Positions 51,014-58,618 of a stretch of DNA of 64,000 bases are shown here, one piece after another. Within the stretch, counting starts at the first letter, position 1, and every line of letters starts with the position of its first letter. The stretch lies in contig DATEOF010000358.1 of assembly GCA_035274465.1 (NCBI GenBank), forward strand, positions 31,948 through 95,947, written 5' to 3'. The translations under genes were made by a program, and so were the position numbers. The stretch comes from JADGRF01 sp035274465. Its GTDB lineage: Bacteria; Myxococcota_A; Polyangia; Polyangiales; JAFGIB01. The notes under the pieces are model-generated. The model searched no databases and was not told where the DNA came from. It saw only the letters and a list, made by a program, of their open reading frames with translations.

Positions 51014-52777
51014 ATGTCGGCTCGTCTCACAGCACGCGGAACGCTTTGTTGTGTACTGCTAGTTGCGCTCACATTCGCTGCCGGCTGCCGCGCACCGGAC
51101 CCCGACGATGCAGCTCCGCGGCGCCGGGACGCGCTACTGACACAGTCGACTCCGAAGCTCGCGGCGGCGACCGATGCCGATCGACCCGAAGCGGATGTCA
51201 GCGGTCTGTACTGCCTGCGCCAGGCATATCCCGAGCAGGTCTGCGGCAGCGCGGCCAACACCCTCGTGCTGTGCAACGGCCGGCGCCTGATCTACGACGA
51301 TGGCCGGCCCAAGACGGCGGAGGAGCGGCTCGATCAGCCCGATCTCGAGGACATGTTCACGCAAGTCTACGCGCCGGGACCGCCGGAGTTGCCTCCCGCA
51401 GAGGGTTTCGAGCCGGGCCGGGTGCGCGAGCTGGCCTTCTTCGACGCCATGTACGGCGCCGGCGAGCGCGACGTCCGCAAGCACCTGACCAGCATCCCGT
51501 GGCTCTCGGGCAAAGCCTTGCAGGTGAGCACAGTCAATGGCGTCGACCGGCGGCTGCGCGCGGTCTCGGACGCGCTCGAACGACTGGCCGAGCCCCTGCG
51601 CACGCAGGTCGCCGAGGTCGCGGGCACGTTCAACTTCCGTGACATCAAGGGCACGTCCCGTAAGAGCGCCCACAGTTATGGCATCGCGATCGACGTCGCA
51701 CCGTCGCTCGCGGACTACTGGCGCTGGCGCGAGGACGGAGCCGACCCTCCGCGGAAGTACCGCAACCGGATGCCGATGCAGATCGTCGAGGCCTTCGAGC
51801 GCGAAGGCTTCATTTGGGGAGGCCGCTGGAACCACTACGACACGATGCACTTCGAGTACCGGCCGGAGTTGCTGGTGCCCGAGTGCCGCCGGCCCGTGCG
51901 CGGAGCGACTGTGATCGCGGAGGCGCCGGCGCGTGCCCAACCTGGGCCAGCCGTATCGACCGGCGTGCCGGAGGATGACCGCGTCTACGCCTGGCTCGGC
52001 TCCGGCTCGGGTTCGACAAGCCACCTCGAGCAACGCTTCGCGCCGCCACCGGGCTTCACTCGCTCGCCGCTGCCCGCCGACAGCTTCGGCGCGTGGCTGC
52101 GACGCCTGCCCCTGCGACCCGAAGGCTCGTCGGTGCGCCTCCACGATGGCTCGCCCAAGGCGCTCCAAAACGTCCATGCCGCGGTGATCGACATCGACGT
52201 GGGCAAACGCGATCTGCAGCAGTGCGCCGACGCGGTCATGCGGTTGCGCGCGGAGTACCTGTTCGGGACCGGCCGCTGCGAGCAGGTCTGCTTCCGGTCG
52301 GTGGGTGGCGACGCCATGCCGTACGAGGCGTATCGGCGGGGACTGCGACCCCCGCCGGGTCGCGGTGGGCCGTGGACGCCGCTCGCGGCTGCGGACCGGA
52401 GCCACGCAGGCTTTCGCGGTTACCTGGATCGAGTGTTCGGGATCGCGAATACGGCTTCGCTCCTGCGCGAGCTCGAGCCGGTCCGGGATGCGCGGCAGGT
52501 CGAGGCCGGGGACGTCTACATCGAGGCGGCCCGCGCCGGACGGTTTGGCCACGCGGTGCTGGTGCTGGATGTGGCGCGGGATCGCGCCGGCGAGCGCGTG
52601 TTCTTGATCGCGCAGAGCTACATGCCTGCCCAGGACATGCACGTGCTGGTCAATCTGGGGGAGCGCGGGCTGAGTCCCTGGTACCGGGCGACCGCGGACG
52701 GCGGGCTGCGGACGCCGGAGTGGGATTTCCCGGCCGGGGCGCTGCGGCGATTTGCTCGGACGTGCGCGAGCGAGTGA
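51014..52777 (+). CDS. M15-type peptidase fused to DUF4846, lipoprotein
   Basis: A 587-aa exported fusion. The leader ends LVALTFAAGC, a lipobox. The N-terminal half is a VanY/M15-like peptidase: SAHSYGIAIDV (H220, D227) and GRWNHYDTMHFEYRPEL (H279), the zinc ligands of D-Ala-D-Ala or L-Ala-D-Glu peptidases that trim peptidoglycan. From about residue 325 a DUF4846 domain follows: YAWLGSGSGS, SFGAWLRRLPLRP, HAAVIDIDVGKRDLQQCADA, then VMRLRAEYLF, GHAVLVLDVA and FLIAQSYMPAQDMHVLVN. Both parts are also found as separate proteins. The fusion points to a cell-wall role for DUF4846 (inference). Confidence 0.85.
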   Translation: MSARLTARGTLCCVLLVALTFAAGCRAPDPDDAAPRRRDALLTQSTPKLAAATDADRPEADVSGLYCLRQAYPEQVCGSAANTLVLCNGRRLIYDDGRPKTAEERLDQPDLEDMFTQVYAPGPPELPPAEGFEPGRVRELAFFDAMYGAGERDVRKHLTSIPWLSGKALQVSTVNGVDRRLRAVSDALERLAEPLRTQVAEVAGTFNFRDIKGTSRKSAHSYGIAIDVAPSLADYWRWREDGADPPRKYRNRMPMQIVEAFEREGFIWGGRWNHYDTMHFEYRPELLVPECRRPVRGATVIAEAPARAQPGPAVSTGVPEDDRVYAWLGSGSGSTSHLEQRFAPPPGFTRSPLPADSFGAWLRRLPLRPEGSSVRLHDGSPKALQNVHAAVIDIDVGKRDLQQCADAVMRLRAEYLFGTGRCEQVCFRSVGGDAMPYEAYRRGLRPPPGRGGPWTPLAAADRSHAGFRGYLDRVFGIANTASLLRELEPVRDARQVEAGDVYIEAARAGRFGHAVLVLDVARDRAGERVFLIAQSYMPAQDMHVLVNLGERGLSPWYRATADGGLRTPEWDFPAGALRRFARTCASE

Positions 52778-52794
52778 GGGTCCGCTTGCAGATG

Positions 52795-52812
52795 GTTTCC
52801 TGATATGGAAAC
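52795..52812. promoter_or_regulatory. Putative ArsR-type operator
   Basis: GTTTCC-TGATAT-GGAAAC, perfect 6-bp arms, nearly palindromic over ATrGTTTCC on both sides. It lies about 40 bp before the VOC/ArsR/SRPBCC operon. Related GTTTCC..GGAAAC sites are typical upstream of self-regulated ArsR-SRPBCC operons. Confidence 0.7.
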
Positions 52813-52852
52813 TATATCCGGAATCGACAACTACTACTCGCAGGAGGACCCC

Positions 52853-53299
52853 ATGAAGAAGCCCCCCGAAGGTTATCCACGCATCACGTCGAGCGTGTTC
52901 TACGAGGACGCACACGAGGCCATCGATTGGCTATGCCGCGTGCTCGGCTTCGAGATCCGTCTGAAGGTGGAGGGCGAAGGCGGTCGCATCGCATACTCCG
53001 AGGTGACGTTCGCCGGCGATGGACTGATCTCGGTCCACAGTCCCGGCGGCGAGCACAGGCGGTCGAGCGCGAGCCCACGGGCGGTCGGCGGCGCGAATAC
53101 GCAATGGTTGTGCATGTATCTGGACGACGTCGACGGGCACTACGAGCGCGCCAAGGCGCAGGGCGCCAAGATCATCGAGCCGCCGAAGACGTCCGACTAC
53201 GGCGACGAATACTGGAGCGATCGGAGCTACGGCGTCGAAGACCCCGAAGGCCACCACTGGTGGTTCGTGCAGCGCATCCGCGAGCAGAAGCCGCGATGA
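52853..53299 (+). CDS. VOC-family (glyoxalase-like) protein
   Basis: A 148-aa VOC-superfamily protein: ITSSVFYEDAHEAIDWLCRV, LGFEIRLKVEGEGGRIAYSE, GDGLISVHSPGGE, and EDPEGHHWWFVQRI at the C-terminus. Members include bleomycin-resistance, PhnB-like and glyoxalase proteins. ATG 52853 is preferred, five bases behind AGGAGG, over an upstream ATG at 52805 that lies inside the operator region. It overlaps the ArsR gene by 4 bp (ATGA), forming a three-gene operon. Confidence 0.85.
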   Translation: MKKPPEGYPRITSSVFYEDAHEAIDWLCRVLGFEIRLKVEGEGGRIAYSEVTFAGDGLISVHSPGGEHRRSSASPRAVGGANTQWLCMYLDDVDGHYERAKAQGAKIIEPPKTSDYGDEYWSDRSYGVEDPEGHHWWFVQRIREQKPR

Positions 53300-53637
53300 A
53301 CGCCGATCTCCCGCAGACCTTCGGTGCGCTGGCGGATCCCGCGCGGCTCGCGGTGATAGGCCTGTTGCGCAAGCAGCCGCTACGCTCGGGCGAGATCGCG
53401 CGGCAACTCGAGCTGAGCCGGCCACAGATCAGCAAGCACCTCGGGATCCTGCGGCGCGCCGGCCTGGTGGAGGAGACGGGCTTGCCCGACGACGCGCGGG
53501 CCCGCATCTACCAGCTGCGGTCCGCGCCGTTCCGCGACGTGCGCGGCTGGCTGGAGGAGGTCGAAGCCTTTTGGGCCGATCAGCTGCAGGCGTTCAAGGA
53601 ACACGCCGAGCGCAAACACGGGAGGCGAAAGCGATGA
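53296..53637 (+). CDS. ArsR-family transcriptional regulator
   Basis: A 113-aa winged-helix regulator: FGALADPARLAVIGLLRKQP, LRSGEIARQLELSRPQISKH, LGILRRAGLVEET. Metal-binding Cys residues of classical ArsR are missing, as in the SdpR-like members that pair with SRPBCC proteins. It overlaps both the VOC stop and the SRPBCC start by ATGA, so all three are translationally coupled; it probably represses the operon through 52795-52812. Confidence 0.88.
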   Translation: MNADLPQTFGALADPARLAVIGLLRKQPLRSGEIARQLELSRPQISKHLGILRRAGLVEETGLPDDARARIYQLRSAPFRDVRGWLEEVEAFWADQLQAFKEHAERKHGRRKR

Positions 53638-54113
53638 GCGCCGATCAGGCCCGCGTCTCGGTCGCGCTGTCGCTGCCGCCTGCCGATGCATTTCGCATCT
53701 TCACGCGCGAGATCGATCAGTGGTGGCTCTCCGGGCTGCGATTTCGCGCGCAGGGCGCGGCACGCAGCATCGTGTACCTGGAGGAGCGCGCAGGCGGTGG
53801 GTTGTTCGAGCGCCTGGGAGAGCAGGTCGTGAAGACCGGTGTGATCACAGTCTGGGATCCACCGTCGCGCGTGGTCTTCGACTGGCGCGGGAAAAACCTG
53901 GTAGGCGAGGACAAGACCGAGGTCGAAGTCACGTTCGTGGCGCAGGGCGATGGCACGCTCGTCACGCTCACGCACCGCGGCTGGACGCGCATTCCGAGCG
54001 ACCATCCGGTGCGGCACGGCAAGGCCGACCGCGAATTTCTCCGCGATCTCGGCCTGTGGTGGGCCGACTTGCTGACCTCGCTGCGCATGCTGGCAGCTCG
54101 GAAGCCCGAATGA
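53634..54113 (+). CDS. SRPBCC/AHSA1-family protein
   Basis: A 159-aa START-like ligand-binding protein of the AHSA1 type: VSVALSLPPADAFRIFTREI, DQWW, SIVYLEERAGGGLFERLGEQ, TVWDPPSRVVFDWRG and TLVTLTHRGWTRIP. It forms a hydrophobic pocket and may sense or bind a small molecule. Coupling to an ArsR regulator and a VOC protein is a recurring bacterial arrangement, thought to serve in resistance or ligand handling. Confidence 0.87.
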   Translation: MSADQARVSVALSLPPADAFRIFTREIDQWWLSGLRFRAQGAARSIVYLEERAGGGLFERLGEQVVKTGVITVWDPPSRVVFDWRGKNLVGEDKTEVEVTFVAQGDGTLVTLTHRGWTRIPSDHPVRHGKADREFLRDLGLWWADLLTSLRMLAARKPE

Positions 54114-54149
54114 GTTGACAACCGCTGCGAGCCTGGCCGAGCGTGCAGC

Positions 54150-55622
54150 ATGTCCACGCAATCCAGCTCGATCCGGCTCGGCGGCGGCGCGCGCGAAGCC
54201 TCGTTGCTCGCCAGCATGATCAATCGGCACGGCTTGATCGCGGGCGCGACCGGCACCGGCAAGACCGTGAGCTTGCGCGTGCTCGCCGAACGCTTGAGCG
54301 AGCTCGGTGTGCCGGTGTTTCTGCCCGACGTGAAGGGCGACCTGTCCGGCCTGGCGCAGGCGGGCAGCGAGAATCCTAAGGTGAGCGAGCGCGTGCAGCG
54401 CCTCGGCCTGTCCGGCTTCACGTTCCAGGCCAGCCCGGTGGTGTTCTGGGACGTGCTCGGCAAGAGCGGTCATCCGGTACGCTCGACGGTGTCCGAGCTG
54501 GGTCCGCTGCTGCTCGGGCGGCTGTTGGGCTTGAACGAGACGCAGCTCGGCGTGCTCACGATCGTGTTTCGCGTGGCCGACGATCAGGGCCTGCTGCTGC
54601 TGGACCTGAAGGACCTGCGCTCGATGCTGCAATACGTGGCCGAGCACGCCGCCGACTACAAGACGCGCTACGGCAACGTGTCGGCGGCGAGCGTGGGCGC
54701 GATCCAGCGTGGCATCCTCGGCCTCGAGGAGCAGGGCGGGGATCAATTCTTCGGCGAACCCGCGCTGGCGATCGACGACTTCGTCCAGACCGCCGCTGAC
54801 GGCCGCGGGGTGATCAACGTGCTGGCGGCGGATCAGCTGCTGCAGCAGCCGAAGCTCTACACCACGTTCCTGCTCTGGTTGCTGGCAGAGTTGTTCGAGA
54901 ACCTGCCGGAAGTCGGAGACGTCGAGAAGCCGAAGCTCGTCTTCATCTTCGACGAGGCGCACTTGTTGTTCGACGGCGCGACGCCGGCGTTGCGCGAGCG
55001 CGTCGAGCAGGTCGTGAGGTTGATCCGCTCGAAGGGCGTGGGCGTGTTCTTTGCCACGCAAAACCCGCTCGATTTACCCGACGCGGTGCTGGGCCAACTG
55101 GGCAATCGCATTCAGCATGCGCTGCGTGCGTTCACGCCGAAGGATCAGAAGGTCGTGCAGGCGGTCGCGAGCACGTTTCGAGCGGCGCCGGATGTCGATC
55201 CGGGCAAGGTGATCTCGGAGCTCGCGGTGGGCGAGGCGCTGATCAGCGGACTGGATGCGCAGGGCGTGCCGAGCCCGGTGGCTCGCGTGTTGATCGATCC
55301 ACCGCGCAGCCGGTTGACGCCGCTCACGGCTGCGGAGCGCGAGGCAGTGATGAAGGGGTCGAGCGTGTACGGGCACTATGAGGCTGCGGTGGACCGGGAA
55401 TCTGCGTACGAGCAGCTCGCGGCGCGGGCGAAGGGGGCAGCGGAGCCGGCGGTTGTGAAGCGTGCGCCGCAGAAGGAAGAGGAGTCGGCGGTGGGGGATA
55501 TGGTCGGGGCGTTTGCGAAGAGTGCGATGCGGGCGGCGGGGAGTACGGTGGGGCGGCAGATTATTCGAGGCCTGTTCGAGTCGATGTTGGGGAAGCCGGC
55601 GCCGAAGAGACGAAGGCGTTAG
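54150..55622 (+). CDS. HerA-like (DUF853/YjgR) ATPase
   Basis: A 490-aa P-loop ATPase of the HerA/FtsK superfamily, DUF853 branch. Walker A GATGTGKT is at residues 32-39, Walker B in KLVFIFDEAHLLF, and FFATQNPLDLPDAVLGQLGN carries the sensor/Arg-finger region. Proteins of this branch are widespread, cytoplasmic and poorly understood, sometimes grouped with DNA-translocating or defence ATPases. The nuclease partner NurA is not encoded next to it. The C-terminal tail is basic (PAPKRRRR). Confidence 0.88.
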   Translation: MSTQSSSIRLGGGAREASLLASMINRHGLIAGATGTGKTVSLRVLAERLSELGVPVFLPDVKGDLSGLAQAGSENPKVSERVQRLGLSGFTFQASPVVFWDVLGKSGHPVRSTVSELGPLLLGRLLGLNETQLGVLTIVFRVADDQGLLLLDLKDLRSMLQYVAEHAADYKTRYGNVSAASVGAIQRGILGLEEQGGDQFFGEPALAIDDFVQTAADGRGVINVLAADQLLQQPKLYTTFLLWLLAELFENLPEVGDVEKPKLVFIFDEAHLLFDGATPALRERVEQVVRLIRSKGVGVFFATQNPLDLPDAVLGQLGNRIQHALRAFTPKDQKVVQAVASTFRAAPDVDPGKVISELAVGEALISGLDAQGVPSPVARVLIDPPRSRLTPLTAAEREAVMKGSSVYGHYEAAVDRESAYEQLAARAKGAAEPAVVKRAPQKEEESAVGDMVGAFAKSAMRAAGSTVGRQIIRGLFESMLGKPAPKRRRR

Positions 55623-55710
55623 CACCCGCGCCTTGGCACACTTGTGCCAAGCCTACCCGTCGAAATCATTCGACAATACGTTGGCACCACTCGTGCATCT
55701 CGACGCCCGC

Positions 55711-56196
55711 ATGCCCAAGCGCAAGCGGCAGTTTCGCAACTCGGTGGTGATGACATTCGCGGCGGCTGCCGGCTGCGCGCAGGTCACTCATGACGGCGGC
55801 TCGCCCAACCAGGTGGATGGCCAGCGGCCCGTGATCGCGCCGGTACCTGAAACCGCCAAGACTGTCACGAGCCCCATCGTCTCCATCAATCCGCCGCGAC
55901 CCCCGCCGATCGGCGGCGGTGCCGGTGTCGCGGGTTGGATCGAAACCATCGCCGGCGGGGCGTCGCCGACGAATCCGCCGCACGAGAACTGTCCAGCGAT
56001 GCTCCCTACACGCGGCACGCCTTGCCTCGTCGGGATGATCTGCGACTACGGCACGCCCATGTCCTGCTCGCCAACGCCGGCCTATCGGGCGAGCTGCAGT
56101 TCGGGTACCTGGGAGGTGGCACCCAACAATCCGTCGTGCAATCCACCGCCTCCACCAGTCACCCCCCCACCTCCCGGCGAAGACGCCGGCGCTTGA
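55711..56196 (+). CDS. Proline-rich putative lipoprotein
   Basis: A 161-aa exported protein from ATG 55711: basic MPKRKRQFRNSV, hydrophobic VMTFAAAAGC with a lipobox-like AAGC, then Pro/Thr/Gly-rich sequence and a small Cys-containing module (LPTRGTPCLVGMICDYG; SCSSGTWEVAPNNPSCNPPP). Similar short Cys-rich modules end many myxobacterial lipoproteins. Function unknown. The stop overlaps the possible start of the next gene. Confidence 0.6.
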   Translation: MPKRKRQFRNSVVMTFAAAAGCAQVTHDGGSPNQVDGQRPVIAPVPETAKTVTSPIVSINPPRPPPIGGGAGVAGWIETIAGGASPTNPPHENCPAMLPTRGTPCLVGMICDYGTPMSCSPTPAYRASCSSGTWEVAPNNPSCNPPPPPVTPPPPGEDAGA

Positions 56197-56894
56197 AACG
56201 CGCCCCCGAGGCGTGCGATGCCGTGCGCAGTGAATGGCTGCGGCGCGTGGAGGCCGAATATCACTCCGCCGCCATCACGGGACAGCTCGCGCACTGGTTG
56301 ATCCAGCTGGCTGCCCCGCCGGTGTTGATCCGCGCTGCCCTGCGCATCGTGGCCGACGAGCTGCGACACGCCGAGCTGAGCGCTCGCGTGTATCGAGCCG
56401 CCGGTGGGACGCTGCAAGCCGCGCTGCAGCGCGAGCGGCTCGAGCTGCAGCGCGTGGGTGAGCGGCTGGAGCACGACGCCACGCGCGTGGTGGTGCAGAC
56501 GTTTTGCTTGGGAGAGACCGCAGCCGTGCGCTTGTTTCATCGGCTGCGCAAGCCGTGCAGCGTGGCCGTTGCGCGCGCCGCGCTGGATCGCATCTTGCGC
56601 GATGAGGTGCGGCACCGGGACTTTGGCTGGCGAGCGCTCGAATGGTTGCTTTCGCTGCCCGATGCAGCCGAGCGGCGGGTCGCGATCGAGACAGAGTTGC
56701 CCGGGTTCGTCGCGCTATTGCGCGCGAACTACGCGGGGGATGCGGACCTGGACGCGCCGCCGGCAGCTGCAGAGGTTACACCGGCGACGCGGGCTTGGGG
56801 GTTGATGCCGCGGGCGGAGTATCGGCGGGCGGTGGAGGTGTGTGTGGAGCGAGATCTGACGCCGCGCTTCAAGCGCTTGGGGATTGCAGTTTAG
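56193..56894 (+). CDS. Ferritin-like diiron domain protein
   Basis: A ~233-aa helical protein with repeated E...E-x2-H motifs: EAEYHSAA, VADELRHAELSARVYRAAGG, CLGETAAVRLFHRL and ILRDEVRHRDFGWRALEWLL. These provide the ligands of a ferritin-like diiron site. The start is uncertain: TTG 56193 overlaps the previous stop (TTGA), GTG 56223 is an alternative, and no ATG fits. It may be coupled to the Pro-rich lipoprotein gene. The last ~50 residues (TPATRAWGLMPRAEYRRAVE) are less conserved-looking. Confidence 0.7.
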   Translation: MKRAPEACDAVRSEWLRRVEAEYHSAAITGQLAHWLIQLAAPPVLIRAALRIVADELRHAELSARVYRAAGGTLQAALQRERLELQRVGERLEHDATRVVVQTFCLGETAAVRLFHRLRKPCSVAVARAALDRILRDEVRHRDFGWRALEWLLSLPDAAERRVAIETELPGFVALLRANYAGDADLDAPPAAAEVTPATRAWGLMPRAEYRRAVEVCVERDLTPRFKRLGIAV

Positions 56895-56958
56895 CGGGAG
56901 CGCGGCTGGCTGTAATCGTCGCCATGGCTTGACGTTCTGTTAGAGTGGCCTGGACGCC

Positions 56959-58605
56959 ATGCGCGAGAGGGGCACGAGGTTCAACGTCCAGGATGGCCCT
57001 GCACCGCGGCTGAGCGATCCGGCGCTCGAGCCGAGCGATGGCGGGCAGACGCTGCTCCAGCGTCGACTGTCGCTCTACGGCAAAGTGCTCATTCTCCAGA
57101 GCATCGCCTACTGGTTGATCTACGCGCTGATCTGGGGCCCGACGGTGGGCTTCGCCACGTCGCTCGGCCACATCGTCGCGCCGGAGGTCTTGCTGCTCAC
57201 GGCGATCTATTCGCTGTTCTGGCTCGTGGCGCGGGGCCGACCGCGACCGGCGCGCGTGCTGCTCGTCACCGACGTCGTCGGCAGCCTCGCCATCGGCATC
57301 GACAACGTGTTCTTGATGCTCGGCGACCTGGGAACGATCTCGGGCGTGTTCGAGAACCTGATCGGGTTCATCTGCATCCTCCTCTTCCGCTCGCTGATCG
57401 TCCCGAGTACGGTGAAGCGCACGCTACTGTGCGGAGTGCTGATGTGTGCGCCGACGGTCGTCGGCGTGGCATGGGGAGCGTCGCGCTTCGAGCACCAGAA
57501 CTTATCGGCGATCACGATGATCGGCTTCAGCGTCAACTGGTCGGTGCTCGCGCTAGCCTTCTCGTGCGTGGCGTCGGGGGTGCTCTACAGGCTGAGGCGC
57601 GAGGTCCGCGACGCGCGCCGACTCGGACAGTACACGCTGATGGAGAAGCTCGGTGAGGGCGGGATGGGTGTGGTCTATCGCGCGAGCCACGCCATGCTGC
57701 GACGGCCGACGGCGATCAAGCTTTTGGCCGAAGGTGGTGGCGCGAGCCTGGCGCGCTTCGAGCAAGAGGTGCAGCTGCTCGCCAGCCTCAACCACCCGAA
57801 CACCGTCACGATCCACGACTACGGCCGCACTGCCGACGGCTCCTTCTACTACGCGATGGAGCTCCTCGACGGCATGGACCTCGAGAAGCTGGTCGCCAAA
57901 GACGGGCCGCAGCCACCGGCGCGGGTGATCCACATCCTCAAACAGGCGTGCCGCGGCCTGGCAGAGGCCCACGACGTGGGTCTCGTTCACCGCGACATCA
58001 AGCCGGCCAACATCTTCCTGTGCAAGCGTTGGGGTGACTCCGACTTCGTGAAGGTCTTGGACTTCGGTCTGGCCAAGGACAACGCGGCACCCGCCACCAC
58101 CGTGACGGCCGACGAGGTGGTGCTGGGGACTCCGCTGTACATCTCGCCCGAGGCCTTGACCGGACCCCATCAGACCGACGCGCGCAGCGACATCTACTCC
58201 TTGGGCGCCGTCGCTTACTACATGCTGGCCGGCAAACCGGTATTCGATGGGCGCTCCGCCGTCGAGGTCTGCGCGCACCACGTGTACACGGCGCCGACGC
58301 CTCCTTCCGAGCGGCTGGGCAAGAAGCTACCGGCCGATCTCGAAGCGATCGTGCTGCGCTGTCTCGCCAAGTCCCCGGCGGACCGCTACCAAAACGCCAG
58401 CGACGTGAGGAACGCGCTCCTGGCCTGTGCGGACGCCGACCAGTGGAGCTCAGCCGCGGCGCAGGCGTGGTGGCAGGGTCAGGGCGACGCACCCAACGTG
58501 GCGCACCCGAAGGAGGTGCGCACGGTCGAGATCGACGCCGCAGCGCGCACGGTGATCGACGACGCCGGCGCGACGATTCCGATGGCCTTCGACAGGGATC
58601 GCTGA
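56959..58605 (+). CDS. Ser/Thr protein kinase with N-terminal membrane domain
   Basis: A 548-aa kinase. Residues ~40-212 contain about six membrane helices; the kinase domain follows on the cytoplasmic side. Kinase motifs are complete: LGEGGMGVVY (231-240), K254 in AIKLL, H344-R-D-I-K-P, D368-F-G and GTPLYISPE (390-398). An intact HRD and DFG indicate an active Hanks-type kinase. The order membrane-then-kinase is the reverse of PknB-type receptors, so sensing would be through the membrane domain. No phosphatase or target is adjacent. Confidence 0.92.
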   Translation: MRERGTRFNVQDGPAPRLSDPALEPSDGGQTLLQRRLSLYGKVLILQSIAYWLIYALIWGPTVGFATSLGHIVAPEVLLLTAIYSLFWLVARGRPRPARVLLVTDVVGSLAIGIDNVFLMLGDLGTISGVFENLIGFICILLFRSLIVPSTVKRTLLCGVLMCAPTVVGVAWGASRFEHQNLSAITMIGFSVNWSVLALAFSCVASGVLYRLRREVRDARRLGQYTLMEKLGEGGMGVVYRASHAMLRRPTAIKLLAEGGGASLARFEQEVQLLASLNHPNTVTIHDYGRTADGSFYYAMELLDGMDLEKLVAKDGPQPPARVIHILKQACRGLAEAHDVGLVHRDIKPANIFLCKRWGDSDFVKVLDFGLAKDNAAPATTVTADEVVLGTPLYISPEALTGPHQTDARSDIYSLGAVAYYMLAGKPVFDGRSAVEVCAHHVYTAPTPPSERLGKKLPADLEAIVLRCLAKSPADRYQNASDVRNALLACADADQWSSAAAQAWWQGQGDAPNVAHPKEVRTVEIDAAARTVIDDAGATIPMAFDRDR

Positions 58606-58618
58606 CGACTTGCCGGCG

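Noticed and set aside
54150..55622. HerA-NurA or Sir2-HerA type defence system
   Set aside because: The ATPase belongs to the DUF853 branch and no nuclease or Sir2 gene is adjacent.
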